A DNA stretch of 64,000 nucleotides, taken from NCBI GenBank assembly GCA_020152595.1, contig JAIGNY010002222.1:207501-271500 (forward strand), given 5' to 3'. Shown here one piece after another: positions 26,601 to 41,600 of this stretch. Made by a program: the position numbers and the translations under genes. The notes under the pieces are model-generated. The model saw only the letters and a program-made list of their open reading frames with translations, was not told where the DNA came from and made no database searches. The first letter of the stretch is position 1, and each line of letters starts with the position of its first letter. This DNA is from Chiridota heheva. Its lineage: Eukaryota; Echinodermata; Holothuroidea; Apodida; Chiridotidae.

Positions 26601-29600
26601 GATTCAGAGTGACTCTATTGTCTAAATTGGGAGTAATTGTAATTATAAAACTGCTTATCGAGAGTCAAGGAATTTTTTTAAACAATTTGGATGTTTATTA
26701 TCCCTTCACCAACAAAGTTGGGGAATAGGAATATAGATTCTTTACTGTTCATTCGTCAGTCTGTTCTTACATGCATCCAAATGTCATCCCATCGGCCTGT
26801 CCATCCGTCTGTCCACACAACCATTGTTTAGTTACTGGAAACAATGGAGTTTTGCCCTTGGAGAGGAATTTCAACTATTTCAATGTATCACTTCAAATAA
26901 AATGTATTCTGACATGAATAGCAATTCAAATATTTTTTTAAAAGAAAAATCTTAGAATAGAACCTTTCACTTCAATTGAACTTCAAAGCTAGAATCTGTG
27001 CATGAAAAGAAATGTACAAAGGTTGTTGGCTTGAATAGAGATGAAAGAAAAGATTTATGTCAACAAAGATTCTCCTGACTGTTGTAGACAGATTACCCTA
27101 TCTGATTTTTGAAGAAAAATGTCAAGTTGTCATCGGTGTTGTCATCCACAAATGTTTAACCTGAACTCATAGCTTAAGTTATGAATGGTGAGCATTCATA
27201 TAACTTGGCACAGTGGTAGAAGGCATTGCTACTGTTCAGATGAGCATGATTGGAGAAATGTGTGTGCATACTAATTAGCTTATTTGCATAACAATGAAAA
27301 TATTTGTATTTATGATCTCTTAAATTCAAGTGGTTGTGGTAATTTTGCTAACACAAATGATATTGTAAAGAGCATTGTTGAGGTGTGGTGTGCATATTAA
27401 TTTGGTTATTTGCGTAACAATAGAATTTCGGGCAAAATGTTTGACCGAGATTATAATTTAAAGTTATGAATGGTGTATATACACGTGGCACAGGGGCAGA
27501 AGAATAGATGAGTGAGATTTTTTTTTTTTTTTTTTGGGGGGGGGGGGAGGAGGGGGTGGGGCAGTGTGTGCATATCAATTAGCCTAAATATATTAATTAT
27601 TAATTGATTAGATGAGTATGTTTTTTTTTTTTTGGGGCAGGGGTTGTGTGTGCATATTGATTAGCCTAATTATATTAATCATTAATTTCTGTGATATTTC
27701 TTAAATTTGGGTGGTTGTGGTGTTGTTACTTACACAAATGATATATGTGAACACAATTAGGAGTTCTGTGTTCATTTAAATTAACATATTTGCATACTAA
27801 TGAAAAGACTTGTATATATATATCTCTTAAAGTAGTGAGGATGTGATGTGGTCAGATTATACTAAGGTAAATTAAATAAAGTGTTGTGTTCATATTAAAA
27901 AAAATTTGCATAACAATATAGTTTTGTGGAACGGGTTTAGCCAGGTTAAATATGTATGGTTGGGGGTTGTATTTGCTTTATTGATTACCTGGGTTGATAC
28001 TTACCATTGCCACCCATGGTCTTTTTTCTAATCTCTGTTACTTGTAAAAACATACATTGTTACTAATTGTAAAATGAGAAAAATATATGCCAGGCGAGAC
28101 TTACTAACTTCAAATTTGTAGTTACCTGTTACCAATCATTTGTTTAAACTGGATTAACTCCTTGTAGAAATAAGATATCAACATGATTTTCCTCCTATTT
28201 GTTGTTTAAAATGTCCTCTATTATGACAGATGAACATATTGTCCGTTTTTACATAGTGACGAATGTAGGGTTGACCGGGAAAGTGATTTTTTTTTTTTTT
28301 TTGATTGACATAGTGAAGACTGTCTTTAAATGCATATTACTAACATTTATGTGTTTTCCTCGTTTTCTACAAGTAATGAATTATTTAAACTGAAAAAAAA
28401 ACAATTAACACAAACACGAAAAAAACAGATACTTGTTAATTAGAGTAATTTGTAATTAAACTTTGTTAATTGCACATTGGTCACTATTTCAAGACGAAAA
28501 AGTACTTTTGCAGGGACGATATTTGACCATGGGAATATTCCTTAAATGATATGTTAGAATACCATAATTTTTGTTTGGTGGTTTTCCCAAGTTTTCAGAT
28601 TTTCATCAACAGCAATAAAGAAGACCAAATTGCAGGCAAAGTTTAGATGATGTTTTTTAGTCAAGTAATAGAAAAGTAGTTGATAATCCTCTTGACAAAT
28701 AACAGGTAATGCACTACTGTAGTTTTGAAGTTCAATGTAGATGAAATAGTTCCTATAGTTGGGTTAATTATTATTTAAAAATAATACAGTTTTTTAACAA
28801 TTGTACAGTTTCTTTAAATTTTGTACAGTTTCTTTAAAAAAATGCAGTTTCTTTAAAAACTAGTGTCTTTAAAAATTGCAGAGTTTCTTTAAAACCTGTA
28901 GTTTATTTCAAAATTAGTTTCTTTAAAAACTACATGTTCTTAACAGATTGTAGTTTCTTTAAAAACTGTAGTTTCTGTAAAGATATTTCTGTAAAAAGCA
29001 TAGTTTTTTTAAAAACCTGGTTTCCTTAAAAACTAGCCTCTTAAAAAATTGTCGTTCAAAAACAGTACAGTTTCCATAAAAACTACTTTCTTTTTAAATT
29101 GTAGTTTCTTTAAAAACTGTTAGTCACCTGTATTTTAAAGTTGAGATGATTCTCATTAAAACACTTTTCATTATTAGCAGAAATCTGTCAAGCATGTCAC
29201 TTTTTAGCTTGACAATTCATTATTTGCTATGATAATGACATTCCTGACATAAATAACAAGTAAAATATTTGTCTCACATGAATGAAAAGTTGAACAAAAA
29301 AGCCCCTTGCCTTCAAAGAATTTGAAATTAGGTGTTTTCCGCATGGAAAGAAATATATACATTAAGTACTTCAATAGAGAGGAAGCAGAAAATACTTTTA
29401 GAAGTAAAATATTTGTCTCGCATGAATAAAAAGTTGAACAAAAGAGCCCTTGCCTCAAAAGAACTTGAAATTAAGTGTCTTCTTCATGAATAGAAACATA
29501 TACAATGAGTGTTTCAACAGAGAGGAAGCAGAAAATACTTTTGACTTTGTAGACAGCCCTATCTGAATTGTATGGGAAAATATGAAGTTGAGTATATGTT

Positions 29601-32600
29601 TAAGGGACATGTGGGTGGTGGATGTTGTGGTGGGATGTCATCTGGAATGTTGGGTAGAAGATGACATGATGATTGATAGGAGGGTGGGATATCATGTGGG
29701 ACAGGTTGAGATTGTATGTAGGACAGTGTGGGATGGTTTGTGAGTGAGAATGTGGGATGGTTTGTGAGCGAGAAAGTGGGATGGCATGTTGGACAGTGTG
29801 GGTTGGTATGTGCCAAATGGTGGGGTGGCATGTGGGGGCAGGGTAGAGTGGTATGTGGTGGAATGGAAAATCTGGATTTCAGGTGTGATTGCATGTAGTA
29901 CAGTACATAGGGTGTGAGATGGCATGTGGAACAGAGGATGTGACGGCATGTGGGACAGAGGGTATGTGGTGTGTTATCAGCGGCAAGGGATCAATATTTT
30001 CATACATTATAGCACTATTGTTTTGCATAAATTTGCAATTTACACTTGCACACTTTTCATGCTACTTCATGTTTTCTTAAATTGCAAGCTAGATCACAAT
30101 CCAGAATGTAGGCCTGGGAATGTGTGAGGGTTGGGGCTGGTATGAGTTGGGGAGTGGTAAAAGATGAATAATCTAATGAAAACTAACAGACAATACCTTT
30201 TCCACATTCAATAATGGTTTCCAGATGAATAAAGGGTAGTTTGGTAAATTACTAAAAAAATAATTGCATCATGCCACAAGGATGCTTTGTAATATTTCAT
30301 TGACATAGGCAAATCAGGGCCTCTTCTTTTTTTTGTGTTTCACTGGATAGAATTAAAAGAGGTGTATCAGTCATAAAGAGTGCTTTTACATGTTTTGTGA
30401 ATTACCCGGTTCAGGGTTTTTTTTGTCTTAAGATATCTAGGATAACTCCCAAGATATTTTGAGGCTTGTAGTAAAATTTGCAAAAATTTAAAACAAGAGG
30501 AAAAGGTAAATGTATCTTAAAAATCTCATGTAATTTGAAATTAATTGCCTCTACTTTTCCCATTACGGCATACGTCCCCCAATAAGCCCTTTGTTTATGC
30601 TTGCTTCGAATAGTCGAGCATGCTGTCCTTCCAACAGATTTAGTTAACCTTTTTTAATCTGATTTTTGTTTACAGATTCTTGCCAGACTAGTCGATGGTA
30701 GTAGATTCCTTGAATTCAAGACCTTGTATGGTCCATCACTAGTAACAGGTTTTGCCCATATCAAAGGGTTTGTATTTTTTCTTTTCATCACCATGCTTAG
30801 AATTCTGTTGTAGTCATTGTGAGAGGTAACATAAGGAATTTAAATTACTAGCAGGTATTTTTCATTTTTCTTCAAATTTTGACTTTCATCAAATTCCATT
30901 TAGGAGGTTTGTTGTGGAGCTTTTAACTAAGTGTTAGTGTGTATGAGAGTTCAGGCCTAAGCAGTGCCCAGCTGTCAATCTATCACAGCTGTGATCATTA
31001 AGATATGGAAATTATCTGAATCAATTGGCATTTAGCAAGGCAAGGCAAGAGTAAAAGCTAAAAAGGTATTCCAGTTTTAGCTTTAAGTGGAGTTCGTAGA
31101 CAACCAATGCAGGAATTGAAAATTTAACTTTGAATTTCAAAAAAGACATTTCTGATTTCTGAGTTTAAAGGTCATCCACAGACCATTAGACTAGATCTAT
31201 ATGGTTGTAATAATAAACAGATTGCTTCAGTTATTTTGTTTCAGATTGATGAAGTAGACTGTAGATTCTAGTTTATTGATTCGAGATTCTAGTTTATAGA
31301 TTCTTTGTAGATTCTAATTTAAAATTGTTTCTGAAGTTAACAGATTATCACAGTTGCTTAAGTATTTTCTGCCAGTTATCCACAATTAATGTTTTGTGAT
31401 TTATTCTTGATCAAGTGGTTGCAGTGTTAAGTATGTCCCTAATTATCCTGCAAAATTAGATGAGTCTTAAATGTTAGTTCATAAAGAACACCTTAGTAAT
31501 GAGTAAGGAACATGGAATAGTTGAGTCATAGTGATAGATTCTAACCTTTGAAGCAGAGTTGTTGACTCGAGTCACTGACTTGGACTCGAATTTGACTTGA
31601 ATCACATTTTTTACTTGTGACTTTCAAACAAATGGCTTGCCAATTGACTTTACTTTTGAATAAGTGAACTGTGACTTAACATGATAACAAGGGACTTGTG
31701 ACTTGACCTTACTTGAACAATATGACGTGGTGACAACTCTGCTTTGAAGTTTACTGTTAACATAGTGACACATTCTATCCATTCCATCAACAGTCACCCG
31801 GTTGGCATTCTTACAAATGACGGCCATATCAGTGCAGACGCTGCTCTGAAGGGTGCCCATTTTATTGAGCTCTGTCAGCAGCGGGACATTCCTCTCATCT
31901 TCCTTCAAGATGTGACCACTGAGGAAGATTGGGTGGACCCGGAAGAGGCAGCGGAGGTCTTGAAAGCTCGAGCAAAGATGATGAGAGCCACAGCATGTGC
32001 GACAGTACCAAAGTTGACTGTTTTAATAGGGAATAGTTTTGGACCAAGTAACTATTTGATGGTGAGTGTTTTTATAACGTTAAGCTTTGAAGAAGTTCAG
32101 GTAGTTTGCATCCTTTTCTTAACCTCTGTTTCCATGGTACAAGTTGATGAGAGTCAGTTTCTTTCCCAAAACAGGAAACCAATCTGTCGCAGTCTTGAGT
32201 TCAGTCAAGTCATATCAAAGCTTTAGCACTTTCTTCACCATTTTCTTCCTTCTTATGTATTCTTTCATATGAAATGAACAAGACAGTTAGAGGCAGAGAT
32301 AAAGCATCCATAACATGATATTTGCAAATACACCAGAAAATCAATGAAGTGTCCCAGCTAGCAATTTTGCCAATTGTAATGGTGGTATTCAAGCCTGATG
32401 TGCAGTAGGTCCACTATATAATACTTCCTCTTGGAGTTCTCAGTGTGTAATGGTTGTGTGTGTTACCAATATTAATGTTTCACTTTAGATTTCCAAATTA
32501 TACATGAATTGCAAATGTCACTTCATCCTCATGTGTCTTACAGAATGAAATCTATTACAGGATGAAATCTATCTTTCTTATTGTCGTCATTTTTCAGTGT

Positions 32601-35600
32601 GGTAAAGCTATGGAACCCAACTTCCTGTTTTCATGGCCTCAAGCTCGGCTTAGTATGTTCTCACCAAAACAGACTGCTCAACTCTTAAGTCAGGTAATTT
32701 AGTTTGCTGTTGCTTGTTTAGTCTATTATGGAAACTTGGCATCATCATCCTCACTTTCTTAACAATTATTAATGTATTTAAAAGAGAGTTTATTTAATTT
32801 TTTCATTAATTAGATTATTCTTCCTCCAACTTTCTTCAGGTGGTATATTATGAATATCTTCCTAGATTCAGTTTTTTGACATATCCCATGATTTTTAAGC
32901 CACAAAATCAGAGGACAAAATATGATAGAATACATAAAGACTTTAAGGCATCTGAGGCTATGACATCACAACTAGTGTGATTTCACTTGTTATACACTAA
33001 TGATACCTAACTTTAAGCTTAGATATCTCCTTAACGGAATAAGAATTTTGAACGCTTTCTTTACCATTTTGTTTCTTTTGAAGTCCTCTTTCATATAAGA
33101 TGGACATGCTTGACCTCTGAACTAATTCTTTAATGTGATTTTTCATGGAGAACTGCTTCTTTATTGTCATTGTCTTGTATTGCCTCTACCATTCATGTCC
33201 AACATCTTCCACTTATATACAGCATTAACCATTAATAGCTGGGTAATCAATTCATTTTTTACTTCAACTTTTACTCAATTTATTCTTCGTAAATTTTCAA
33301 CTAATTCTTTTTTCAAAAGTCTTAAATTAATTCAGTCTTTACAAGCTCTGAAATAATATTTTATAACTCTCTAGCCAAATTGTTCAAAATTATTTATCAC
33401 CTTTTAAATGTACATAACTGTTTAAGGAATTTATTCTTTACAAATTTGTATTTAATTTATCTATTCTTTATCAATTTTAACCAATTCATTCGTAATTTTT
33501 TTTCTCAAAATAATTCAGTCTTTACAAGTCCCTGATTAATACTTTAATCTTTGTCTAGCCAATTTGTTGAAAATCATTACCAATTAATCTTCAATTAAGC
33601 TGTTAAGAAATGTACAAGTTCTTACTTAATTCTTTATAACCTATCAGCCAAATTGTTCTGAACAATTCACTTACTAGTTTATCCTTTAACCCTTACTCTA
33701 CCAGAGCATTTGAGATTACAAGTGTTATTTTACGGAACTTTTTGGAAAGGGGGCTTTTTCACAAATTTATCATCATTTTCTACTGTAATAAGTTTATCTT
33801 ATATGAAAGCTAAGACTTTAAACTTTACGTTGGTTTGCATAATTATCTTATGAATTATGCAAATTTATGCAAATGAGGTCATTAATTGATATTATTAGAT
33901 GTCCTAAAACTGCTATCTTTGTGATATTCTGCTTTCTTGTGGCTAATTAGAAAACAAATTATTAATAGAATTTATGAATTGTTGAAAGAAGGACCTTTCA
34001 TTTGATAGTACTCTTGATTTTTTTGGAGCAAGAAAAAATTCATACGTCAATTTCAATTTTTTTGACCTTTTTTGGCCTAAAAATTGACCTCTAATTTTGC
34101 CAATGATCTATCTGATAGGATTTGGCACTATGCTTTTCTATAAACATGCATTGTTTCTTTCTATGATGCACAAAACTAATATGATATAAAAAGGAAATGT
34201 TTACACCCAAATGTTAATTAAGATTTTATGCAAATGATATGCAAATTAGCTAATTTACCTCATTTATTATGCACAGGCTTGAAATTTTCAGTTTATGAGC
34301 CAATTTTAGCCATTGGAAGCTTTGAAAATACTTATATTTATTCAGGATATACTGAAAGTCTTGTAGAAACTTACTTTAGTTGATTCCTGTAGGAATTCTT
34401 GGTGAAAAGGTACTCAAAAATGGTTCAAAGCATCAGTAATCATGTTGACGTTGCCAAACTTGGAATCCGTCAGTGAGTTGGTACCGCATCCTTCACAGAA
34501 ATACAATTTGAACTGTTTCCAAAAAAATTTAGGGATTGGGGTGGGGTGTTAGTTCTGGCTTAATAATATTGGGAGGGGGAACCAGGGAAATGCCCCCTTC
34601 TCCCTCAAAAAAAAAAAAAAATGGCCCTCTTCCAGGATCTAGATTCCTTCAAAGAAAATAACTTTCTCCTACATGGGACAGCTCGGCCCCCACCATTGGT
34701 ATCTTGCCCCAACATGTCTCTCTTTCCAACAACATGGGACCCTTTCCCCTTAAAATTTTTAATCCTACTCCACTGCACCACAACCTCACAACATGTAATC
34801 AAGAATTCGCGCAATAGGTATATGAACACTGTTGCACTACAAATCAAAGACTGATCTGTAAAGTTTCATCTAAAATTACTATAATAAAGACAATTCATGT
34901 TAACCACATCGGATTTTAGTGACCCATTTACTTGTTTATTATCATTACAAGTAAATAATCCCAGCTAAATTACACTGCTTTTGCTTAATTTTGAACGAAT
35001 CAGAACTAACATTAGCTATGCCTAACGTTAAGCCTAACGAGTAAAGTTAGTAAGCATCAAGTTTGAAAAATGCACTCGCGATTTTAGAATTTGAAAAAAT
35101 CATTTTACCTGGTTCTGATCATCTTTAGGCCTCTTCTGGGTTGGGTCCAGGTACTAAAAGATCTCCATCACTGGCGATAGCCTTCTGACCTTTCCAAATC
35201 CTCAGTTTCACTTTTAAACAAGATTTGGAAGACACATTCTTCTGTAGCCTCAACGTAAATGTCAAAAAAAATCTAAAAATAAGTTGAGTGACGTAGCTAT
35301 AAAACTTTTTAACAACGATCGAGGGGTTATGTCTTTTATTGCAGCAATCCATGTGAAAGCACGTTGTTTATGCTACAGAATGGTTTTTGAAACTTCATAC
35401 GATATAGGGGTGGATCACACGATTTTTTAACATAGAGGGTCAAAAAATTACCAAAAATCACACAATTTTACATATTTTACAAATTACTTAGAAATAATGA
35501 CCAGGTATGAGCAAAATGTGATTAGATTTGAATAATATGACTTGTCTATATAGTATATATAAAACTAAAATATCTAAATTTATTTTCTAAGCAATTTGTT

Positions 35601-38600
35601 TTAAATTTTTCAAAAATATGCATTTTTCGGGACATTTTAAACAAAAAGGTAAATTTCTGAATATTTGGACAAAATTTGCCGAAAAAATGTGAGTACAGAC
35701 CCCCAAAACAAATACAATTTCATGAAAGATCTTTCTGAAATCTTTGCAATGAAACTATTTGCACCCCTATAAAAGTTTGGTGAGGTCCGGATTTAATTTT
35801 TGGAAAAAGGTAGTTTTAAAACGGCGATAGTATTGCTGCGTGGTAGAGTAAGGGGTAACTCTTTTAGCAACTTATTCTTCACAACTTTCTAGCCAATTTA
35901 TTCTATATAAGACTTACTTCAATTAAATCATTTCAGGTTATAACCTTTTAGCCAATTTGTTCTATATAATTCATTTACCAAGTTATTCTTTATATCTCTT
36001 AAAGCAACTTATTAATTTTTTACAAGTCATTAGGTAATTTTTTATCAATTTTTAACCAATTTGTTCTGCATAATTCAAACCAATTTCTCTTTTTAAGCAA
36101 TCTAATTTTTACAATAATTTAAGCAATTTATTCTATATGATACTTTACCCAATTTATTATTTACACTTTTCTAGATGTCAGAAAACCCCATTTTAGAAGA
36201 GGCATTAATTCCTGGGCTTGAAGAACAGAGCTCAGCATGGCACTCAACTTTTAACTGTTTGGATGATGGCATTATACTACCTCAGGACACCAGAAGAGTA
36301 AGTTTCTCTCACAAGCTTTCATATTTCATAACTCTAATTAGCATCTTTGTGGTATATTATGAGGTTATTGCACAAGCTAATTAAATTCGGTTAATTTGAT
36401 CTTGAAGTTAAAATTGAAAGGATTAGGATTAGGAAGTGAAGCAAGTCAATTGTAGGTGTAAGAAGACTAAAGATCTATGGAGAGGTAGCAATAGTTTAGG
36501 CTTAATTGAAAGAAAATAGGCTATAAACTATCGAAATAGGCATGAAAATAGGCTGTAAACCATGAAAATAGGCTATGAACCATGAAAATAGGCTATCCAT
36601 GAAAATAGGCTATAAGCCATGAAATTAGGCTATAAACCATGAAAATATGCTATAACCAATGAAAATAGGCTATAAACCATGAAATTAGGGTATAAACCAT
36701 GAAAATATGCTATAAACAATGAAAATAGGCTATAAACCATGAAAATAGGCTATGAACCATGAAAATAGGCTATGAATCATGAAAATAGGCTATGAACTAC
36801 AAAAATAGGCTATGAACCACAAAAATAGGCTATGAACCATGAAAATAGGCTATGAACCATGAAAATAGCACCCCCCAAAGAAAAATCATTGAAATTGGTT
36901 ACAAATTGACCATCGACCATTTTAAAGTATTTATGATTTTTGAGCCTCTCTATAATAATTTATGCAAATTCTATTGTAATTTTGTGACATCACAACAAGA
37001 TAACCTATGAATTTTCTGATGTTCACCTATTGTTTTTCCATTCTTCACCACCATTCTTTGAATGGGAGCAGTTGAATATGACCATCAGATTCTGAATTTC
37101 AATGTACCCTCTATCAAAATTTAGCAGGGAAAAAAAGTAATGATTTTAGTGATTTTTAATTGAGGACAAAAATTTTTTAATTGAGGACAAAATTTTATAG
37201 AATTAAATTTAAGATTTTGAGCTTTTTTCAATCTAACTTCTAACTTGGAGTGCTACTGCAGTAATTTAAATTATTTTCTGGTGAACATAAAATCTTTGTC
37301 CATATACCTTTAGAAGCAAGTGGATAATTGAGTGTGTCTTTTTTGCACATTTGTGAGAATTTCACTAAAAAATTTCACAGAAGTGATTATATCTTGCACT
37401 TATTTGTCATTATTTTCAAACAGGTACTCTGACCTAAATACTTTCAAACTTTCAGGTTTAAGTGCTAGTAGGACCTCAAAGGAAGTAGTAATATAAGCAA
37501 TGCAAGCATTAGGGTTGTCATGATATGTCAATTATCATGCTGACCGTGGTATTAAACATACCCTGACCATGGTATCAAACCTACCCTGACCATGGTATCA
37601 AACATACCCTGACCATGGTATCAAACATACCCTGACCATGGTATCAAACATACCCTGACCATGGTATCAAACATACCCTGACCATGGTATCATACATACC
37701 CTGACCATGGTATCAAACATACCCTGACCATGGTATCAAACATACCCTGACCGTGGTATCAAACATACCCTGACCATGGTATCAAACATACCCTGACCAT
37801 GGTATCATACATACCCTGACCATGGTATCATACATACCCTGACCATGGTATCATACATACCCTGACCATGGTATCAAACATACCCTGACCATGGTATCAT
37901 ACATACCCTGACCATGGTATCAAACATACCCTGACCATGGTATCAAACATACCCTGACCATGGTATCAAACATACCCTGACCGTGGTATCAAACATACCC
38001 TGACCATGGTATCAAACATACCCTGACCGTGGTATCAAACATACCCTGACCATGGTATCAAACATACCCTGACCATGGTATCAAACATACCCTGACCATT
38101 GTACCAAACATACCCTGACCATGGTACCAAACATACCCTGACCATGGTATCATACATACCCTGACCATGGTATCAAACATACCCTGACCATGGTATCAAA
38201 CATACCCTGACCATGGTATCATACATACCCTGACCATGGTATCATACATACCCTGACCATGGTATCATACATACCCTGACCATGGTATCAAACATACCCT
38301 GACCATGGTATCATACATACCCTGACCATGGTATCAAACATACCCTGACCATGGTATCAAACATACCCTGACCATGGTATCAAACATACCCTGACCGTGG
38401 TATCAAACATACCCTGACCATGGTATCAAACATACCCTGACCGTGGTATCAAACATACCCTGACCATGGTATCAAACATACCCTGACCATGGTATCAAAC
38501 ATACCCTGACCATTGTACCAAACATACCCTGACCATGGTACCAAACATACCCTGACCATGGTATCATACATACCCTGACCATGGTATCAAACATACCCTG

Positions 38601-41600
38601 ACCATGGTATCAAACATACCCTGACCATGGTATCAAACATACCCTGACCATGGTATCATACATACCCTGACCATGGTATCAAACATACCCTGACCATGGT
38701 ATCATACATACCCTGACCGTCGTATCAAACATACCCTGACCATGGTATCAAACATACCCTGACCATTGTACCAAACATACCCTGACCATGGTACCAAACA
38801 TACCCTGACCATGGTACCAAACATACCCTGACCATGGTATCATACATACCCTGACCATGGTATCATACATACCCTGACCATGGTATCATACATACCCTGA
38901 CCATGGTATCAAACATACCCTGACTGTGGTATCAAACATACCCTGACCATGGTATCAAACATACCCTGACCATGGTATCATACATACCCTGACCATGGTA
39001 TCAAACATACCCTGACCATGGTACCAAACATACCCTGACCGTGGTATCAAACATACCCTGACCGTGGTATCAAACATACCCTGACCGTGGTATCAAACAT
39101 ACCCTGACCATGGTATCAAACATACCCTGACCATGGTACCAAACATACCCTGACCATGGTATCAAACATACCCTGACCATGGTACCAAACATACCCTGAC
39201 CATGGTATCAAACATACCCTGACCGTGGTATCAAACATACCCTGACCATGGTATCAAACATACCCTGACCATGGTACCAAACATACCCTGACCATGGTAT
39301 CAAACATACCCTGACCGTGGTATCAAACATACCCTGACCGTGGTATCAAACATACCCTGACCATGGTATCAAACATACCCTGACCATGGTATCAAACATA
39401 CCCTGACCATGGTACCAAACATACCCTGACCATGGTATCAAACATACCCTGACCGTGGTATCAAACATACCCTGACCGTGGTATCAAACATACCCTGACC
39501 GTGGTATCAAACATACCCTGACCGTGGTATCAAACATACCCTGACCATGGTATCAAACATACCCTGACTATGGTATCAAACATACCCTGACTATGGTTCA
39601 TGAAAGCAAAAAATGAATGAGATTTTAACTGAATACTTGCAGCATATCTGGCTTCCTTTCCTTAGCTCTTAGGTTTTATGGGATAAATGAGATCTGCATG
39701 CTGAAAACCTAAGCAGTTTTCTAAAATAATAATCATAACATAGATAATATTGCAAAACGGTGAGTATAATATCTTTGTCCATGATAATTGATATCTTGTT
39801 TACCCATATCGTAACAGCCCTAGAAAGCAATGATATTCCAGGCTGTAGTTGATTTTGAATAATCATGTCAGACAGATCTTCAGTGCTGTTGCATGAAGTA
39901 TTCAACTATGCTAGGAACCCAGAATAATACCCTTTCAAATCTTGGTTGAATATTTCGAGGAAGCCTCTATCAGAATTCTACTTTACTTACAAGAGGTGAT
40001 ATCATGTTTACTCATGATGACATGCTTCTTTTTAACAAATAAACAAACAATTTTTGAGTATCACTAGCTCTTTAAAACTCTGTTACAAACTAGTGCAGTA
40101 GGTTTATTCCTGAACCTTTTCATTCTGCGATAGTAAATATCAGTACTTACTTATTTAGGTCGTGTTGCTCCTTGTGGAGCATAGGCCATCAAAAACTCTT
40201 CTCCACTTCACACAATTCTGGGCTGCAGTCTCTATCTTTCTCCAGTTATGTGACATCTTTTTCTATCTCTCTCCTCCAGGTGTTCCATGATCGACCTCTT
40301 TTCCTCCTATAGAAAATTTTATAAGAATTATTAGAGCTATAATAATTTTTTCCTCTTAAAGATTTTTTCTGTTTTGTTTATTTGCTTTCAAGTTTACCTT
40401 ATATTTGTCTGCCAAACAACCTATCACATAGTCTTATTTTTTTAAAGTGTTTCAGGTACCATTTCATTTCTATTTAATTGCTCTTGTTCGCAAAGGTGAC
40501 CAAATTGTTATATTTACTTCAAGTTATACCTTACCTTCCATGCTATAATTATGCAATCTGGTCACACGACCTGATTCTAACGCACTTCTAACCGACCCTA
40601 AAAAACGCAGTAACCAGCCAAGCCCTGACCTCCATAATACCTCTGTACCACCTCACTCTTTTTCAGCGCGTTGTTGTCACTAACATCGCTGAAAACTGGT
40701 CATTTTTATTTTATTAATAATTAACCTTTCTAACTCTTTTCTCTTCGGCAGCTTCTACCTGGAGGGTTTTTACGCTGCCCGTTCTCATCTGGCTTGCCTT
40801 TTCCAGTCTTCCGAGATAAGGGTGAGGTAACAATGGGTCCGAGATTTCTTCGGCCGACCTACACGACTTTACCCGTGTAGCCTACACTTAGAAAAGCGGG
40901 TTTTTGTCTCCATTCGTACAAAGCGAGTGGCTAGTTCGAGAGCGTCCTACTCTCGTGGTGGGTGTTTTAGGTCCTAGAGCACCAGTTGTGCCTGTCTAGG
41001 GGACCTCTCGCCCCGGGATTTAGTCTTTTTCTCCCTTAGCCCCACCCGCCTCAAGGTGACCCTAGCGTTATACTATGTATAGTGTTTAGTACGTTAGGAT
41101 ATTTCAGTACACCTTCTCGTATGCATTAGGCCAATTTCCTTTTTCGATTTTGGCGCATGCGCATTGGGTCGTAGTCACCGTTGGGTGTTCGAGGGGTCGC
41201 CCTGTAACAACTCCAAGGAGCTACAGTTGTTACTAGCGAGCTTATTTTCGTTTTCACGTTAACAGCATATGAATATTTTTATTTTTCTTACACAGATTTG
41301 AGAGAAAATATTTAATTTTCAGGATTGAAATTGGGGTGTTGGAGAGACCGTGGGTGGGTCTCTCCGACGTCCTATTTACAGGGAAAATGATCTTTCCTTT
41401 TTATCTTTACAGACCTCAAGTACACAGTGGTTAGTGTTTCCCACGCTACCCCGGCGCTTATAAAGTCATTACGTTGGATGCGTTTTCTCGGGTTTCTAAA
41501 GTTTTTCAGATAGGAATTTTTCGTTTAAATTTTTTTTCTGTTAAAGCAAATGCTATGCCTCGTCTCTCTTTAGCGTGTCCGTAAGATCATAGTTACGTTG

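Noticed and set aside
31744-32226. 160-residue continuous frame covering exon 7
   Set aside because: Only 31794-32061 matches the family. The frame before it is intron and MITE, and that after is intron following a good GTGAGT donor.
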